DNA of 52,571 nt, taken from NCBI RefSeq assembly GCF_001642475.1, contig NW_019174091.1:1-52571 (forward strand), written 5' to 3'. This document shows positions 1-10,596 of the stretch, in pieces. Under the pieces are notes generated by a model. It saw nothing but the letters and a program-made list of their open reading frames with translations, was not told the origin of the DNA and made no database searches. Both the position numbers and the translations under genes were made by a program. Position 1 is the first letter of the stretch. Each line of letters opens with the position of its first letter. This stretch comes from Fonsecaea monophora (lineage: Eukaryota; Ascomycota; Eurotiomycetes; Chaetothyriales; Herpotrichiellaceae).

Positions 1-28
1 AAAGTGGAAAAATAAAGAGGAGAAAGTG

Positions 29-43
29 AAAAAAAAAAAAAAA
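29..43 (+). repeat. Poly-A tract (A15)
   Basis: Fifteen consecutive A residues lie in an otherwise purine-rich stretch near the left edge. No function is assigned. Confidence 0.9.
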
Positions 44-121
44 TTTATGGTTGTTAGGATTGCGAGAGAGATATACGGTAGTGACAGAGGGGGGCGCGAG
101 GGCGAGGGAAGATGTGTATAA

Positions 122-153
122 GGGAAAGGGGGGGGGGGGAGAGGGGGAGAGGG
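122..153 (+). repeat. G-run, candidate G-quadruplex
   Basis: An uninterrupted run of 12 G (128-139) is followed by further runs of five and three G separated by AGA. Four or more G-tracts of at least three within about 30 bases satisfies the usual G4 pattern. No gene start is nearby, so no role is assigned. Confidence 0.6.
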
Positions 154-1433
154 AAAACCTGCTATGTGTCTGCATCTGGGCGGGTGGGTGGTGATCTTGT
201 ACAGAAAAAGAATGAGGGCAGAGCAGCATCGACACGTCGAGAGCGTGAAAAGGAACAAGAAAGTAAGAAAGAAAGAGAGAAAGAATACACGCAGTGTAAG
301 GTATCTCACATCCTGTGTTCTTTTATTGCGTTGCTCCGCTCGGGTCTCGACATACTGGTTACTGAGTTGAAATGTTCCAAACTGTCCTGGGGTGTGAATG
401 TTCTTGTCGCCCTTGGCACTCTCGTGGTACATGAAGCGGAGGTGTGTCCACTGCTCGCTGACGCGAAGACCCAGAAGCGAAGAAAACAGAAATCCAGACA
501 GGGATGCTGTTCGAGTGGATTGTCTTTCGTTGCTGCATGCGCCAAACTCGGTCCTTTTGGTCCCAAGTTGCATTCTTTCTCCAAGCAGCAGCTGAGTGCC
601 ACATAACCACGTCTCAGCCATGATAGCAGCCCTCATCTGCTAATGAGACGGTGTCGTCATTTGTAATGGCCATGACAGTATGCGAGTGGCGATCCTGTTG
701 GTCTGAATATCGAAAATGGGCGAGGCGACACCATGGGAGTCTCTCCACCACGCAGCTGCTCATCGTGGAGTGCTGACCTTCAATAGCTTCCAAGCGCACT
801 CCTCATCTTGTATTGATTTGTGTCCCCCACTCGACAAAACCAGTAATTTCCTCCCTCCAAAACGACGATTCCTCGCCTCTTGTCCTGATAGTACCACCTG
901 TGTCCAGCGCATTGGGACAGAGACTAAGTCTTTCAGGGTCATGCTTCTCACTGAATTGCAAAACGCCTGAGCGCTGTGTGCCAATTAGTGCAGTCGCCCG
1001 TACCTCCTGGGTACCATTGGGCTGCACAGGGACTTGGGAATTTCACTTTCCAGTTGTGCAATTGCAGAAAAGTGCCTCTTCCGACAAACGCAAGCGACTT
1101 GTACAGCTAGGCAGAATGACAGCTCTTGAGTGGGCCTAGTCGCTGCCAGGTGAAAAGACACTAGGATCGCATTGACCGTAGTTCACCAATATTCTCTCGA
1201 ATTATGGTTCAATGCCGCTACGAGGGGAGCTGACCATTGGTATGCGAGAGGCGCGCGGAAGGTTGGAAGGTCCTGGAAGGTACCGAGATTCACAAGTCCG
1301 TAGTCGTAAAAGATGCTTTCTCAATATGGCGAGAAACCCAACCATGGTGATTTCCATAACCACTTGGTGAGGTTGATGAGCTTGGTGATAGCAACGCTGA
1401 TAGCTCTTACGGCCCTTAAGTATAGCACCGTGG

Positions 1434-2489
1434 TTACTTGCGGATACCGTATCCGGAAAACCCGCCCGGCGGCATGGGTGCTGAAGGTATCGTACCAGCT
1501 TGTGGACCCCCAAATCCTGGAGGAGGCGCAAACCCGGCGGGTAGTGTATTCGGCTGTGGAAAGCCTGCAGGTACCTGATTGAAGCCGGGCGGCATGAATC
1601 CCTGTGGACCGCCATATCCAGCCTGACTCGGAGGTGGTCTCGCCGGAAGACCACTCGGTGGAGCTGTGAGCGGCGCGCTGGGAAGAGGTGGTGGCCTTGC
1701 TTGTGCTGGTGGCGGCACAGCTTGATAATTGCCATTTGGTGGTGCAAATCCCACGGGAGGAACGGGAGTTTGTGGGACGCCACCAAACACTGGGCCACCC
1801 ATTGGGATTGTGGCAGGAGTGGGTTGGACACCATGAGCTTTTGCTTGAGCAGCGAGCATTCGTTCAGCTTGGTCACCGTGTCTTTCACCTTTGCCGTCCT
1901 TTTTGTAGGCGTATTGGACCGAGACTTCCTTGTTCATGAGGTATTGGCCGTTCATATTGGCGATGGCATCATCCGAAGATTCAAAGTTGGCAAAAGAGAC
2001 GAATCCATATCCTTTCGATAAGTTGTTCTCATCGCGGGCAATCTGTTTGCATTTAGCAGAGTTCGAAGGACAGGCGAGAAGGGCTAGACTTACTTTTGGT
2101 GCAGCTACCAATGTGCCAAACCGTCCAAATGTGTCGTAGAGCATTCTTTCATCAACCATTGGATCCAGATTACCAATAAACAACTCTGCACCCACTTCGA
2201 CAGACTTCTGCTTATCGGCGCTGGCTTTGTTGACGCGGATGGGTTTGCCATAGAGCCTGACCTGGTTCATGACCCTTGCTGCATATTCAGCGTCTTCTTC
2301 CGAGTTGAACTCGACGAATCCATAGCCCTGGTGTGATTGGGTGACCCTATCTTTTGGTAGATGGACGTTTACAATGCGGCCTGCTTGCAGAAACAACTCC
2401 CAGACAAGAGCATCAGTAACCCGCTCGTCGAGGTTACCGATGTAGATGGTAGAGTCCTTGTCTTGTTCCCAGTGTCTCGCGCTGGACAT
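1434..2489 (-). CDS. HSH49: Splicing factor 3b subunit 4 (SF3b49/Hsh49-like)
   Basis: Two exons, 2489-2094 and 2042-1434, give about 334 residues. This is the U2 snRNP SF3b subunit that contacts pre-mRNA near the branch site and binds SF3b145 in the nucleus. RRM1 lies at about residues 13-91 (RNP2 IYIGNL, RNP1 QGYGFVEF) and RRM2 at about 102-180 (LFIGNLDP, KGYGFVSF). They are followed by KDGKGERHG and AERMLAAQ, both typical of SF3B4, and a Pro/Gly-rich tail. The intron 2093-2043 (GTAAGT...CAG) is inferred because removing it joins APK to IARDENN, matching the family pattern TPKIMRD. This intron is 51 nt and has no in-frame stop, so unspliced RNA would encode 17 extra residues inside RRM2. The start at 2489 sits directly before the family N-terminus. 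The gene diverges from TUP1. Confidence 0.94.
   Translation of the reverse strand: MSSARHWEQDKDSTIYIGNLDERVTDALVWELFLQAGRIVNVHLPKDRVTQSHQGYGFVEFNSEEDAEYAARVMNQVRLYGKPIRVNKASADKQKSVEVGAELFIGNLDPMVDERMLYDTFGRFGTLVAAPKVSLALLACPSNSAKCKQIARDENNLSKGYGFVSFANFESSDDAIANMNGQYLMNKEVSVQYAYKKDGKGERHGDQAERMLAAQAKAHGVQPTPATIPMGGPVFGGVPQTPVPPVGFAPPNGNYQAVPPPAQARPPPLPSAPLTAPPSGLPARPPPSQAGYGGPQGFMPPGFNQVPAGFPQPNTLPAGFAPPPGFGGPQAGTIPSAPMPPGGFSGYGIRK
2043..2093 (-). other. In-frame intron of the SF3b4 gene
   Basis: The 51-base intron has donor GTAAGT at 2093-2088, a weak branch-like TGCTAAAT and acceptor AACAG ending at 2043. Its length is divisible by three and it reads open, so a naive translation keeps 17 non-homologous residues between strands of RRM2. 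Confidence 0.88.
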
Positions 2490-2692
2490 GGTGTTGAGAA
2501 GAATTGACGGTGCTCGGGGTACCTGTGCAGTGTTACAGTCTTCCTTGGTCGATTTGGAACAAGTAGGGAACCCAAAAAGTTCGAATGCCTTGTGTACTTC
2601 AACTCGTATGTGATGGCGAAATTGTTGGCGACAGTGAAAGGCTGTTAAAAGAAAAGCGCGATACTACTTTAAGACTAGTGTCGCTATTAGTC

Positions 2693-2700
2693 CACGTGAC
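2693..2700 (+). promoter_or_regulatory. CACGTGAC E-box
   Basis: The site lies about 205 bases upstream of the SF3b4 start codon. CACGTG is the core bound by bHLH factors such as Cbf1-type proteins. The same octamer recurs in other promoters of this window. Confidence 0.4.
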
Positions 2701-4611
2701 TCCGTCGCTTTCATGAAATTGTTCCGCAGCTTCTTCATCCTGCATGATTTTATTCGCATTAAAGCACCCCATATCTCGCTCAAAGACAACTTGATCCCCC
2801 CCCATCCGAACGTTTATTCTCGTAAATTTTGGCAATACCTCCGTATAGCTATCAAGATGATTCAGTTCTCTGAAGAGACCAAGGTCCGTTGACACATGAC
2901 GCAAAGCACAGAATATCATTTAACAATAATCTCAAAGGAGCGCATAGGGAAGATCCTTGACATCACCCGCGAAGTCGTACATTATGGATACCTCCCCCTG
3001 ATATTGTATCTGGGTATGAGTCCTGGGATGCTTTGAATTGTACGGAGGGCTAACGGTGCCAGGATACACGCGGAGTGAACCCAAACCCGCATTGATCAGG
3101 TACAGTCCTCCCAGTTGACATCGACGTTACCTTATATTGATCGGTTTTAGCTTGATTTCACCTTTCGCAAACTAAGAGTCCTCCGCGACGACTTTGTACA
3201 ACAGATGAATGGCCACAGGTCCAACATGCAGAACCTCCAGAACAGTCTGTCGGTACAATGCGATGGACATACTCGACAGTACTTGGAGTCGCCCAAGTGA
3301 AAGAGACGAAAGCCCGGTCTACGATGAAAGATTTAATAAGGGGACGATTTAAGAGATGGAAAACGGGGGTCAATACTCGTCAAATGGCTACTCCTCCGGT
3401 GCGCAACCTTGTACAACAGTTCTTGTGGTGTCCTGAAGATACTCACATTTCCCGGCTCTACAACCATGGCGAGTGTGGCAGGGTCGCTACTGAACGTTCA
3501 GGCCCAACCATGAGATTGACATGGCACATTCTCAACAGACCTCTGGCAGCCTTCATTTGAATCTGTCGAAAAGCGTTCGGCCTTTGCCACACCTGTTACC
3601 AATTCTAGCTTCACTCCTGCAATCAATTTTGCCATGTCATACCCTCCGACTCGAAGCATTTTGAACGAGTTTGTGCTGATTTTCTCCGATCTCTTCCGCC
3701 TTTCTTCTCTGTTTCTTTTTTATCAGACCTCGAGCAACCTGCTATACTCAAGCCTAATGACGATGACGATGGTCTACCAAAGTTTGATCGCGCTGAGCTC
3801 CGCCCATATCGTGTTTGCTCCCCCATGTCAAACATTGGTCAGGATAGCATGGTATGGCCCACCCCTACCTCTGCCTGCAGTGTACCGACTAGCCCGCATA
3901 TTCGGGAATGCCCGTCTCGTCCTGTAGACATGATGGTGTAATTTGTGCTCTCATCGCTTCAGCCTGATGATCCGCAATTGTTCTTAGCCTGGCGTTCCCT
4001 TCCACATTTCCTCCTCAAGAATTACTTGATGAGGGGAATCGGAGGCAAGAGCATGAAGAGCTTGTGGTGATGTGGTTCGGTCACCGGAAGATAATTCCAT
4101 AGCAAATATATTCTGCATCCCTTCGTAGCTGCACAGACCCAGTCGCAATCTTGACGGAGGTGTCACCACGCACGCAGATACACAAGACCAACTACTGCCT
4201 TACCTGCTTCGGACTTTTGACCCGACCTTTTGATGTGTGAGGACTGTGATCGAATCAAAGGCCGGTGAGATTGTTACCTACTTGTAGGTATGCAGTCTTC
4301 CTCACAGCCGCTGATGTGTGCAGCCTTGGTTTCTCTACAGGGTACAACGCCCGGGCTGCAGAACCCCAATGCTCCTGGGCTTCTCCGCTCTTTCGGTTCA
4401 TCTAAGCACGGACCCAGGCTCTGGGCCAACTGCCAATCGTGTGAGTAAAGCTGCCTAGCGGCCTCCATTAGCGTCTGCTTCCAGGGAACCCGTGCTTCCC
4501 GCTTATTGCCTGCATGTCCCTGCCCGCTCTTTATTTGGCTTCTCCCCCGGGCGCCTACTACTTACAACCACATCTGCCATCCGGAGTCTGGCGCCTGGGC
4601 CTGCATCATGG

Positions 4612-5234
4612 TTCTGTGGTGTGGAGATACGAGGGCTTGAAGGGCCTTCCACTGTTGGCAGTTCGGTAGTCAGTGGTAGCCTAACTAACTCAGTCCAACC
4701 AAGCCATCAAGCAAAAGCTCGCCCCCATTATTCTCCTGTTCGTTCTGCATCGGCCCCATTTCTCGTGTCTTGCTTGCTTGCTTCCTTCCGCCGCTGCTTG
4801 CTCCTCCTCCTCCCGTCTTTACTTTGCACAACCTCCACCAAACACACACTTTTCTCTCCTTTCCTCCTTCGCGCCTTACCATCGTCCCCCCCTTCTTCCT
4901 CTTGGCTCCTTTTACTCTGCGCAGGGCTCTCTCTCCATCACTAAACTCTGTCCGCCGACCACATCGATATCTGGCACGCACCAGCGCTCCTTTACCGGAT
5001 CAGCTGTGCCTTGGGCCGTCGCCCGGGGCTTCTGTGTGAGCTTATCCGCAATTTTTCTACCCTTACCACTAGCGCCTTTTCACGCTTCTTTCGCCGCCGA
5101 ACAACAGGTACCTGCGCTCGTGGTAATCCCCCAACTCTCTTCTTCTCTCGTCTCACCGATCATCGCTACAGCCAGCAATCATCGCTCATCTTGCGACAAC
5201 TCTATAGCCATCAATATTTCACTGTGCGTCCAAC
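4612..5234 (+). promoter_or_regulatory. ATG-free pyrimidine-rich leader of TUP1
   Basis: No ATG occurs on the plus strand from after 4611 to the TUP1 start at 5235, a run of 623 bases. Much of it is CT-rich. Such depletion is expected for a long 5' leader that must let ribosomes scan through. A possible leader intron (GTACCT near 5108) cannot be confirmed. Confidence 0.5.
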
Positions 5235-7187
5235 ATGTTTAACTCGACGACACACCGCGGCAACCCCAATTTGGGACCTGCGCCTCCTGGCCAGCCCAAC
5301 CACCGCTTGAATGAGATCCTGGACCAGCTACGAGCCGAATTCGATAATCAGTCTAGATCCTCTGAGCAGGTCGAGAGCCAGGTCGCGCAACAGATTCAAG
5401 AGATGGAGCTGATTCGCAACAAGGTCTATCAGCTGGAACAGAATCAGTTGAAGATGAAGCAAGACTACGAGGCTGAGATTCGTCTGTTGCGACATGAACT
5501 GGAGCTACGCGGAGGGTCCCAGGTGCAGTCGCACCTCGGTGGCCCTCCTCAGCATGCTGGTCCAGCACAAGCACCCCCAGCTCTAGGACACGGCCAGGGT
5601 GGGTTGTTCAGTGGAATCATGGCAAACCAAGGTCAAGGTGGTCCAGGGCTGGCTCCTCCACCAGAACAACCTCCTCCTCAGCAGCATCCTCTGCAACCAC
5701 CTCCGCCATCCGCACAACCCCAGGGTCCGCCGCCACAACCACCCAACTCCTTTCCCGGCTATCAGCAGGGTCCTACGCTGAACGGTTATGGGCCGCAACC
5801 ACAACCGCCTACCAATTCCCCGGGTCTTGGGAAGAATCGATCCATGGCTAACAGAGGTGGACCTGGACCCGGGCCCGCAACTCCTCAGCAACATCCAGGC
5901 CAACCACAGGCCATGCCGTATCAGAATGACCCAAGAGCTTCGCCTCAAATCCCCCGGCCTACTCCTCCGGGCACCGACATGCAGCTTGGACCGCGTCATC
6001 AGATGCCAGGCCAAGGCCAGTATCCTAATGTCGGCAACGTCCTCGCCGATTTGAACCCGGATGACCTGCCAGATCATCTCAAGCGAACCAGCGCCGATGG
6101 CGAATGGCATGCCGTCTTCAATCCAAATGTTCCTCGTGTGCTTGATATTACTCTCTTGCACAATCTTCAGCACACTTCCGTTGTCTGCTGTGTACGTTTC
6201 TCAAGCGATGGCAAGTACGTCGCCACAGGCTGCAATCGCAGTGCTCAAATCTTTGACGCAAGGGACGGCCAGAAGGTGTGCGAGTTGCTCGACGAAAATG
6301 TCCAGGACAAGGACGGTGACTTGTACATCCGATCTGTCTGCTTCTCCCCCGATGGCAAGCTGTTGGCGACAGGCGCCGAGGACAAGAGGATCCGTGTTTG
6401 GGACATCGCAAGCAAGCGCATCCGCACCACGTTCGATGGACATGAGCAAGACATCTATTCGTTGGACTTCTCGCGAACTGGTCGGTTGATTGCTTCGGGC
6501 TCCGGCGACAAAACCGTTCGCTTGTGGGACATTGAGTCAAACCAACAGGTCATGGTGCTCTCGATCGAAGACGGGGTGACTACCGTAGCCATGTCCCCGG
6601 ATGGACGTTTCGTCGCAGCCGGTTCCCTAGACAAGAGTGTCCGGGTTTGGGATTGCTCGAGTGGATATCTCATCGAGCGACTGGAAGGGCCACAGGGCCA
6701 CAAGGACAGTGTTTACTCGGTCGCGTTCTCCCCTAGTGGTCGGGAGCTGGTCAGCGGTAGCTTGGACAAGACGATTAAGATGTGGGAACTCACACCACAG
6801 CGAGGCCTTATTCCGGCTGCAGCCGCGAAGGACGGCAAATGTATTCGCACCTTTGAGGGGCACAAAGTGAGTTGTTTTCCCCCTTCCGGTTCCTGCCTCT
6901 GGTATTATGTTTGAGAAACTCTAACGGTGGTTCGTGCGCAGGACTATGTGCTCTCGGTTTGCCTCACTCCCGGCGGCGAATGGGTTATGTCTGGGTCCAA
7001 AGACCGTGGAGTCCAATTCTGGGACCCCAACACCGGTAATGCGCAGATGATGCTTCAAGGTCACAAGAACTCTGTGATATCCGTCGCCCCGTGTCCAACA
7101 GGCCATCTCTTCGCTACGGGATCAGGAGACATGAAGGCTCGAATCTGGCAGTATACCACATGGCGAGGGGCGCACCAAGGACTCTGA
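5235..7187 (+). CDS. TUP1: General transcriptional co-repressor Tup1 (RcoA type)
   Basis: Two exons, 5235-6866 and 6942-7187, give 625 residues. The intron 6867-6941 has GTGAGT, CTAAC and GCGCAG. Tup1 works in the nucleus with Ssn6/Cyc8 as a general co-repressor recruited by DNA-binding proteins. Residues about 24-94 form the Tup1 N-terminal coiled coil used for tetramerisation (RLNEILDQLRAEF, QLEQNQLKMKQDYEAEIR). A Gln/Pro-rich linker follows to about residue 270. The remainder is a seven-bladed WD40 propeller with repeated GH...VWD units such as ATGAEDKRIRVWD and ASGSGDKTVRLWD. Without splicing the propeller would lack its last blades: exon 2 supplies DYVLSVC and SGSKDRGVQFWD. The start codon lies directly before the conserved N-terminus and is the first ATG after a long ATG-free leader. 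Confidence 0.96.
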
Positions 7188-7946
7188 GTCTAGTGGAGAA
7201 TGCGTGAATATTCTAGAAGCAAAATGGACGGCAGCAAACCGGCAGGAGACTAGGATTGGGACGGCTGACGGAGTTCGCAGTTACATGTGCATGTGTATGA
7301 TTTGGCTTTTGGAGACTTTCGCCTTCCCATATCAGCTGCTTGCAGTGGTTATGAACAGGTTGAAGAACTTGGAAGGGCATCCGGCAGTAACGGCAGAGGT
7401 ATGAAGACTCGAGTTGCAGGCGCCCGGGCTCATCTGCATGAGGGGGCCTCATGGCTCTGGGGGAGTATTCTCTTTAGCTTGACGGTCACCGGGCTCTGGG
7501 AATGGCTGGACTTCTTATGGGCGTGGCGGGCTCGCATTAGTGGATGTTTGGGGGGGTGTGTCTGGTGGATGGTTTGTTTGAGGTCAATCAGGCGGATCAG
7601 GCGAGTCGGGAATGAGGTTGAAGCGACCGTCGCAGCCAATGTTCTTTTTTCTTTGGGCTATACTTTCGATGAAAAAAATTTGCTCAGTTTGCGTATTGCT
7701 CGGTTGTTTAGGTCGCAGGATGGGGAGATAGTGCAGGGAACAGACGTGGGTGGAAAGGAAGCATGGTGATTACCATCGCTGATGTCGACTTGGGCAGAGC
7801 GAAAGCCTCGTTGTCAGAGATTTCTCGATCCCTACCGCGATGCAGCTGAGCAATCCAATCAAAAATGCGAATACGTTGATAATCAGGGAAGAATTTTTCG
7901 TCGGGGATGCACCACAAAGTCCGTACGGCCCTCGTCAAAGTCTGCA

Positions 7947-7972
7947 GTGGTGGTAGTGGTGGTGATGGTGGT
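7947..7972 (+). repeat. GTG-rich trinucleotide repeat
   Basis: An imperfect GTG/GGT array with A interruptions lies about 0.8 kb after the TUP1 stop. It is a simple repeat, and no open protein feature uses it. Confidence 0.75.
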
Positions 7973-9964
7973 TTAGCGATTAAGATAAGTGGTAGTGGTT
8001 GGTGGGCACTGGGAAGTCAACCCTGGGCCTCCAAGTCCCCTGCGTTTCGCAAGCCCTGACGTAAGGTCCGGGGCGGGATCTACAGCACAAGTCGCAGTTA
8101 CAGACATGTATTGTTCTTTTTCTTCTCTAGCTACCAGCTGGCAATAGCTCCTCCAAGAGCAGAATTGACTTTGTCGACAGTGTCGGCGGACCCAGTCCAA
8201 CGAGGTACCAAGTACCGCACCACGGCACCACATCATCCGAGACCCAAGTCCCAAGTCAAAGATACACAAGTGACTTGGTACTATACCCGTTGTCCTCAGT
8301 TCACTTTTTCACTTTCGGAGGCGGCCGAGCGCAGCCAGAGCGGGCGTACCCGTTTCCCCCTTTCCTCCTCCATCGTCAATCAATCCTTCATCCGTGCTAA
8401 CTTGAATCTTCCTTACCCAGACAAGACGTATCAATCTCTCCTTTGATCAATGGCCAGCGCCACGGACTCAGAACCTTAAACCATTCGTTACTCCAGCCGC
8501 CTGGTACCCCCGCTGTCCTCTCGAAACAAGAAGCCACCCTTGCTCAGTTGTTTCTCCATTCATGTGATCATCTTGCAGTCTCTCCCAGAACTGGTTAACA
8601 CTCATTGAACTAAATCGAGGATCGTATGTATCGGGTCAAGAGGGGGCGAGGTTTTCTTCACTGCAGCATTTGCGTAAAAACACCAGTTGTGTCTGGGCCA
8701 CAGGGCAGGCAATCTGAGGGGAAGACTGCGTGGGATGTACCAGACAACGGACCAACTACTACGAAGCCCTGGATCGCTTGCTCTTTCTCCTGATCATGTG
8801 CCTAAACCCACGAACCGGTTGGTGAGGTCCCTCGTCTATCACTCCAAGACTTCTCCTCAAACCCCAGTTTCAACTCTGAACGATATCCTGCAGCTGGAGA
8901 AAAAAATTTTCTCGCTCAGCCCAAGCTATCTTGGATGCATGCTCAGGCATGGAGAAAATCCCGATAGGAAAAACTTCAGCTGCTGCAAGACACCACTCAG
9001 GCACTGGCCGCGCGCGAAAGGTCACTAACAGTAGCCGAATCTTGTGCCTGGCTCATCCGTTTTCCCAAGTTGACCCAAGAAGAGATCTAAGCCTCACCGC
9101 ACCCCCATCAAGCGGAAGTCAAGGGCCGGGCTTGTCCTCCCAAAGATTCCATGGAAGACGCCGGGAGGAATGAACGCGCAGTATGCACGGCCTAGGATCA
9201 ATCGACCACGCATCAAGCCTGGGCGCTCGCTTATTTCCAGGTTGGCGCCACGAGTCTCTAAAGCGTGGAGTCTCCTTTAAGGGTATAGTCTGTGGAATCC
9301 TGTTCAAGCCACCAGCCAAAGGTTGCCCAAATCCCTCGTCCTGCTCCACCTAGCAGCTTTTTTCATCCGAGCTTTTTCATGCAGCTCAAAATGGTCTGCG
9401 ACTTGACCAGCGCCGACTTGGGATTATGACGGATGAACTACTCAGACTTAGCGACCCGATACCCCCAAACTTTTCCTCCCCATGCCAGGATCCCTTCTTT
9501 GCTTCTTAGGTCCCTTGCAAGGGACCCCAAATCGAACGATCGCTGCAGGCTATCGGTCCTGGCCCTGCCCTGGCCGTCATGCTCATCCACCACCACCACC
9601 CCCCGACCCACCTTAGGGTAACGACGACATCTCCTCAGACTCTGCATTGTGCGCCCCGGCCTGAGTAAGTTTGTTCCCTTGCAGCCCTAATCCCTCCCCT
9701 TATGCGTACCCATGCCTACCTCGCATATGCGTATCCCGAAATCATCTAGGGCGACTCTCACTGGCCTGAAGGCTTCCCTCTCCTTCTGGCAGCCACTGAG
9801 ACGATGCTGGATCTCGAAAAATTTTTCACCTTTGTGTCATCTGGCTCGCCCCAAAGCGGTAAGCAGAGGCGCTGAATGGCCTTGTCGCACCCACGCTCAA
9901 GCTGGCGGAGGGGCAAGGCTGCACCCTTTCGATGCCTTAGCCTCGACGACACCAGATACGTGCG

Positions 9965-10162
9965 ATGGGGAACGCAATCTCTTCCGTTTTCCGCAGAATC
10001 CCTGAAACCATCATGCTAGGGAGCTTGTCCTTTTTGGCACCGCCCACGCTGCTGACTGGTTGTCTGAGCATACAATGGAGTCGGGTCAAGCGAAGAGGTA
10101 TAATACCCAGTTTGATCTCGTCACTCGGACTATACTGTCTACCCATCCATAGACCACGTTAG
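9965..10162 (+). other. Small ORF starting MGNAISS, possible uORF or microprotein
   Basis: A 65-codon frame starts at a true ATG at 9965. It begins Met-Gly-Asn-Ala-Ile-Ser-Ser, which fits the N-myristoylation pattern (Gly2, Ser6), and contains a hydrophobic segment (LGSLSFLAPPTLLTGCL). It lies about 430 bases before the zinc-finger start codon. I do not recognise a family. It could be an upstream ORF, an independent microprotein or chance. Confidence 0.25.
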
Positions 10163-10375
10163 ACTCGGCTTACATCTCCAAGCTCTAGGACTGTTCCTTG
10201 CTCAAAAAGCTGCTTTTCAGGGTCTTCATTGTCCGTTCATCCTGGCCGACCTCAGGACCGCTACCACCGTCTTCCAGCCAGTGGCCACTCGAACCCCCAC
10301 ACTTCGTTCCCCCGTATCTGCACTCTCTTGCTTGATCTACTGCCAATCCAGTCCTTGGGCCAGCATTCGAGTGCA

Positions 10376-10381
10376 ATGTAG
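10376..10381 (+). promoter_or_regulatory. AUG-UAG minimal upstream ORF
   Basis: ATG is followed immediately by TAG. It is the last ATG before the zinc-finger start at 10597, 215 bases away. If it is in the mRNA leader, this start-stop element could reduce or condition translation. Confidence 0.35.
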
Positions 10382-10596
10382 TCGTGTCGTTGGCTCTTGC
10401 TTGTTCAAAGTGTTACTCTATAGCCTCGATCCATTCCGAGCGTCGCGCCGGAGTCACCTATTCACGCTATCCAGAGTACCATTGATTGTTTTCTCGGACC
10501 CTTCCTGGCTTCCTCGGAAGTGAGCTCGCCTGGACAGAGCATATCTGTTGGCGTGCTAACCCCCTCGAGACGTTGACGACGACGAAGACTCCTTCG

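Larger units (their letters stand above)
1..1433. other. Left-edge region, no supportable gene
   Basis: This stretch lies downstream of the 3' end of the minus-strand SF3b4 gene. Open frames on both strands are short, overlap each other and show no recognisable domain. It holds an A15 run at 29-43 and a purine-rich, G-rich patch at about 120-155. It probably contains the SF3b4 3' UTR and possibly the flank of a neighbour outside the window. Confidence 0.5.
2490..5234. promoter_or_regulatory. Divergent promoter region SF3b4 / TUP1
   Basis: These 2.7 kb separate two divergent start codons. The SF3b4 side has no ATG on the minus strand for about 220 bases and carries a CACGTGAC element at 2693-2700. 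The TUP1 side ends in a CT-rich stretch (about 4740-5230) typical of fungal transcription starts and leaders. No ORF in between has a recognisable domain. Confidence 0.6.
7188..10596. other. Gene-free region between TUP1 and the zinc-finger gene
   Basis: These 3.4 kb include the presumed TUP1 3' UTR and the promoter and leader of the C2H2 gene. I see GTG/GGT triplet repeats at about 7947-7972, a small MGNAISS-type ORF (9965-10162) and an ATG-TAG pair (10376-10381). No other coding evidence is visible on either strand. Confidence 0.55.

Noticed and set aside
1202..1888. 228-codon minus frame overlapping the SF3b4 tail
   Set aside because: It is a frame-shifted reading of the Pro/Gly-rich SF3b4 C-terminus and has no domain of its own.
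2599..2919. 106-codon minus frame upstream of SF3b4
   Set aside because: It has a true ATG but no recognisable motif. It lies in the SF3b4 promoter and covers the CACGTGAC site.
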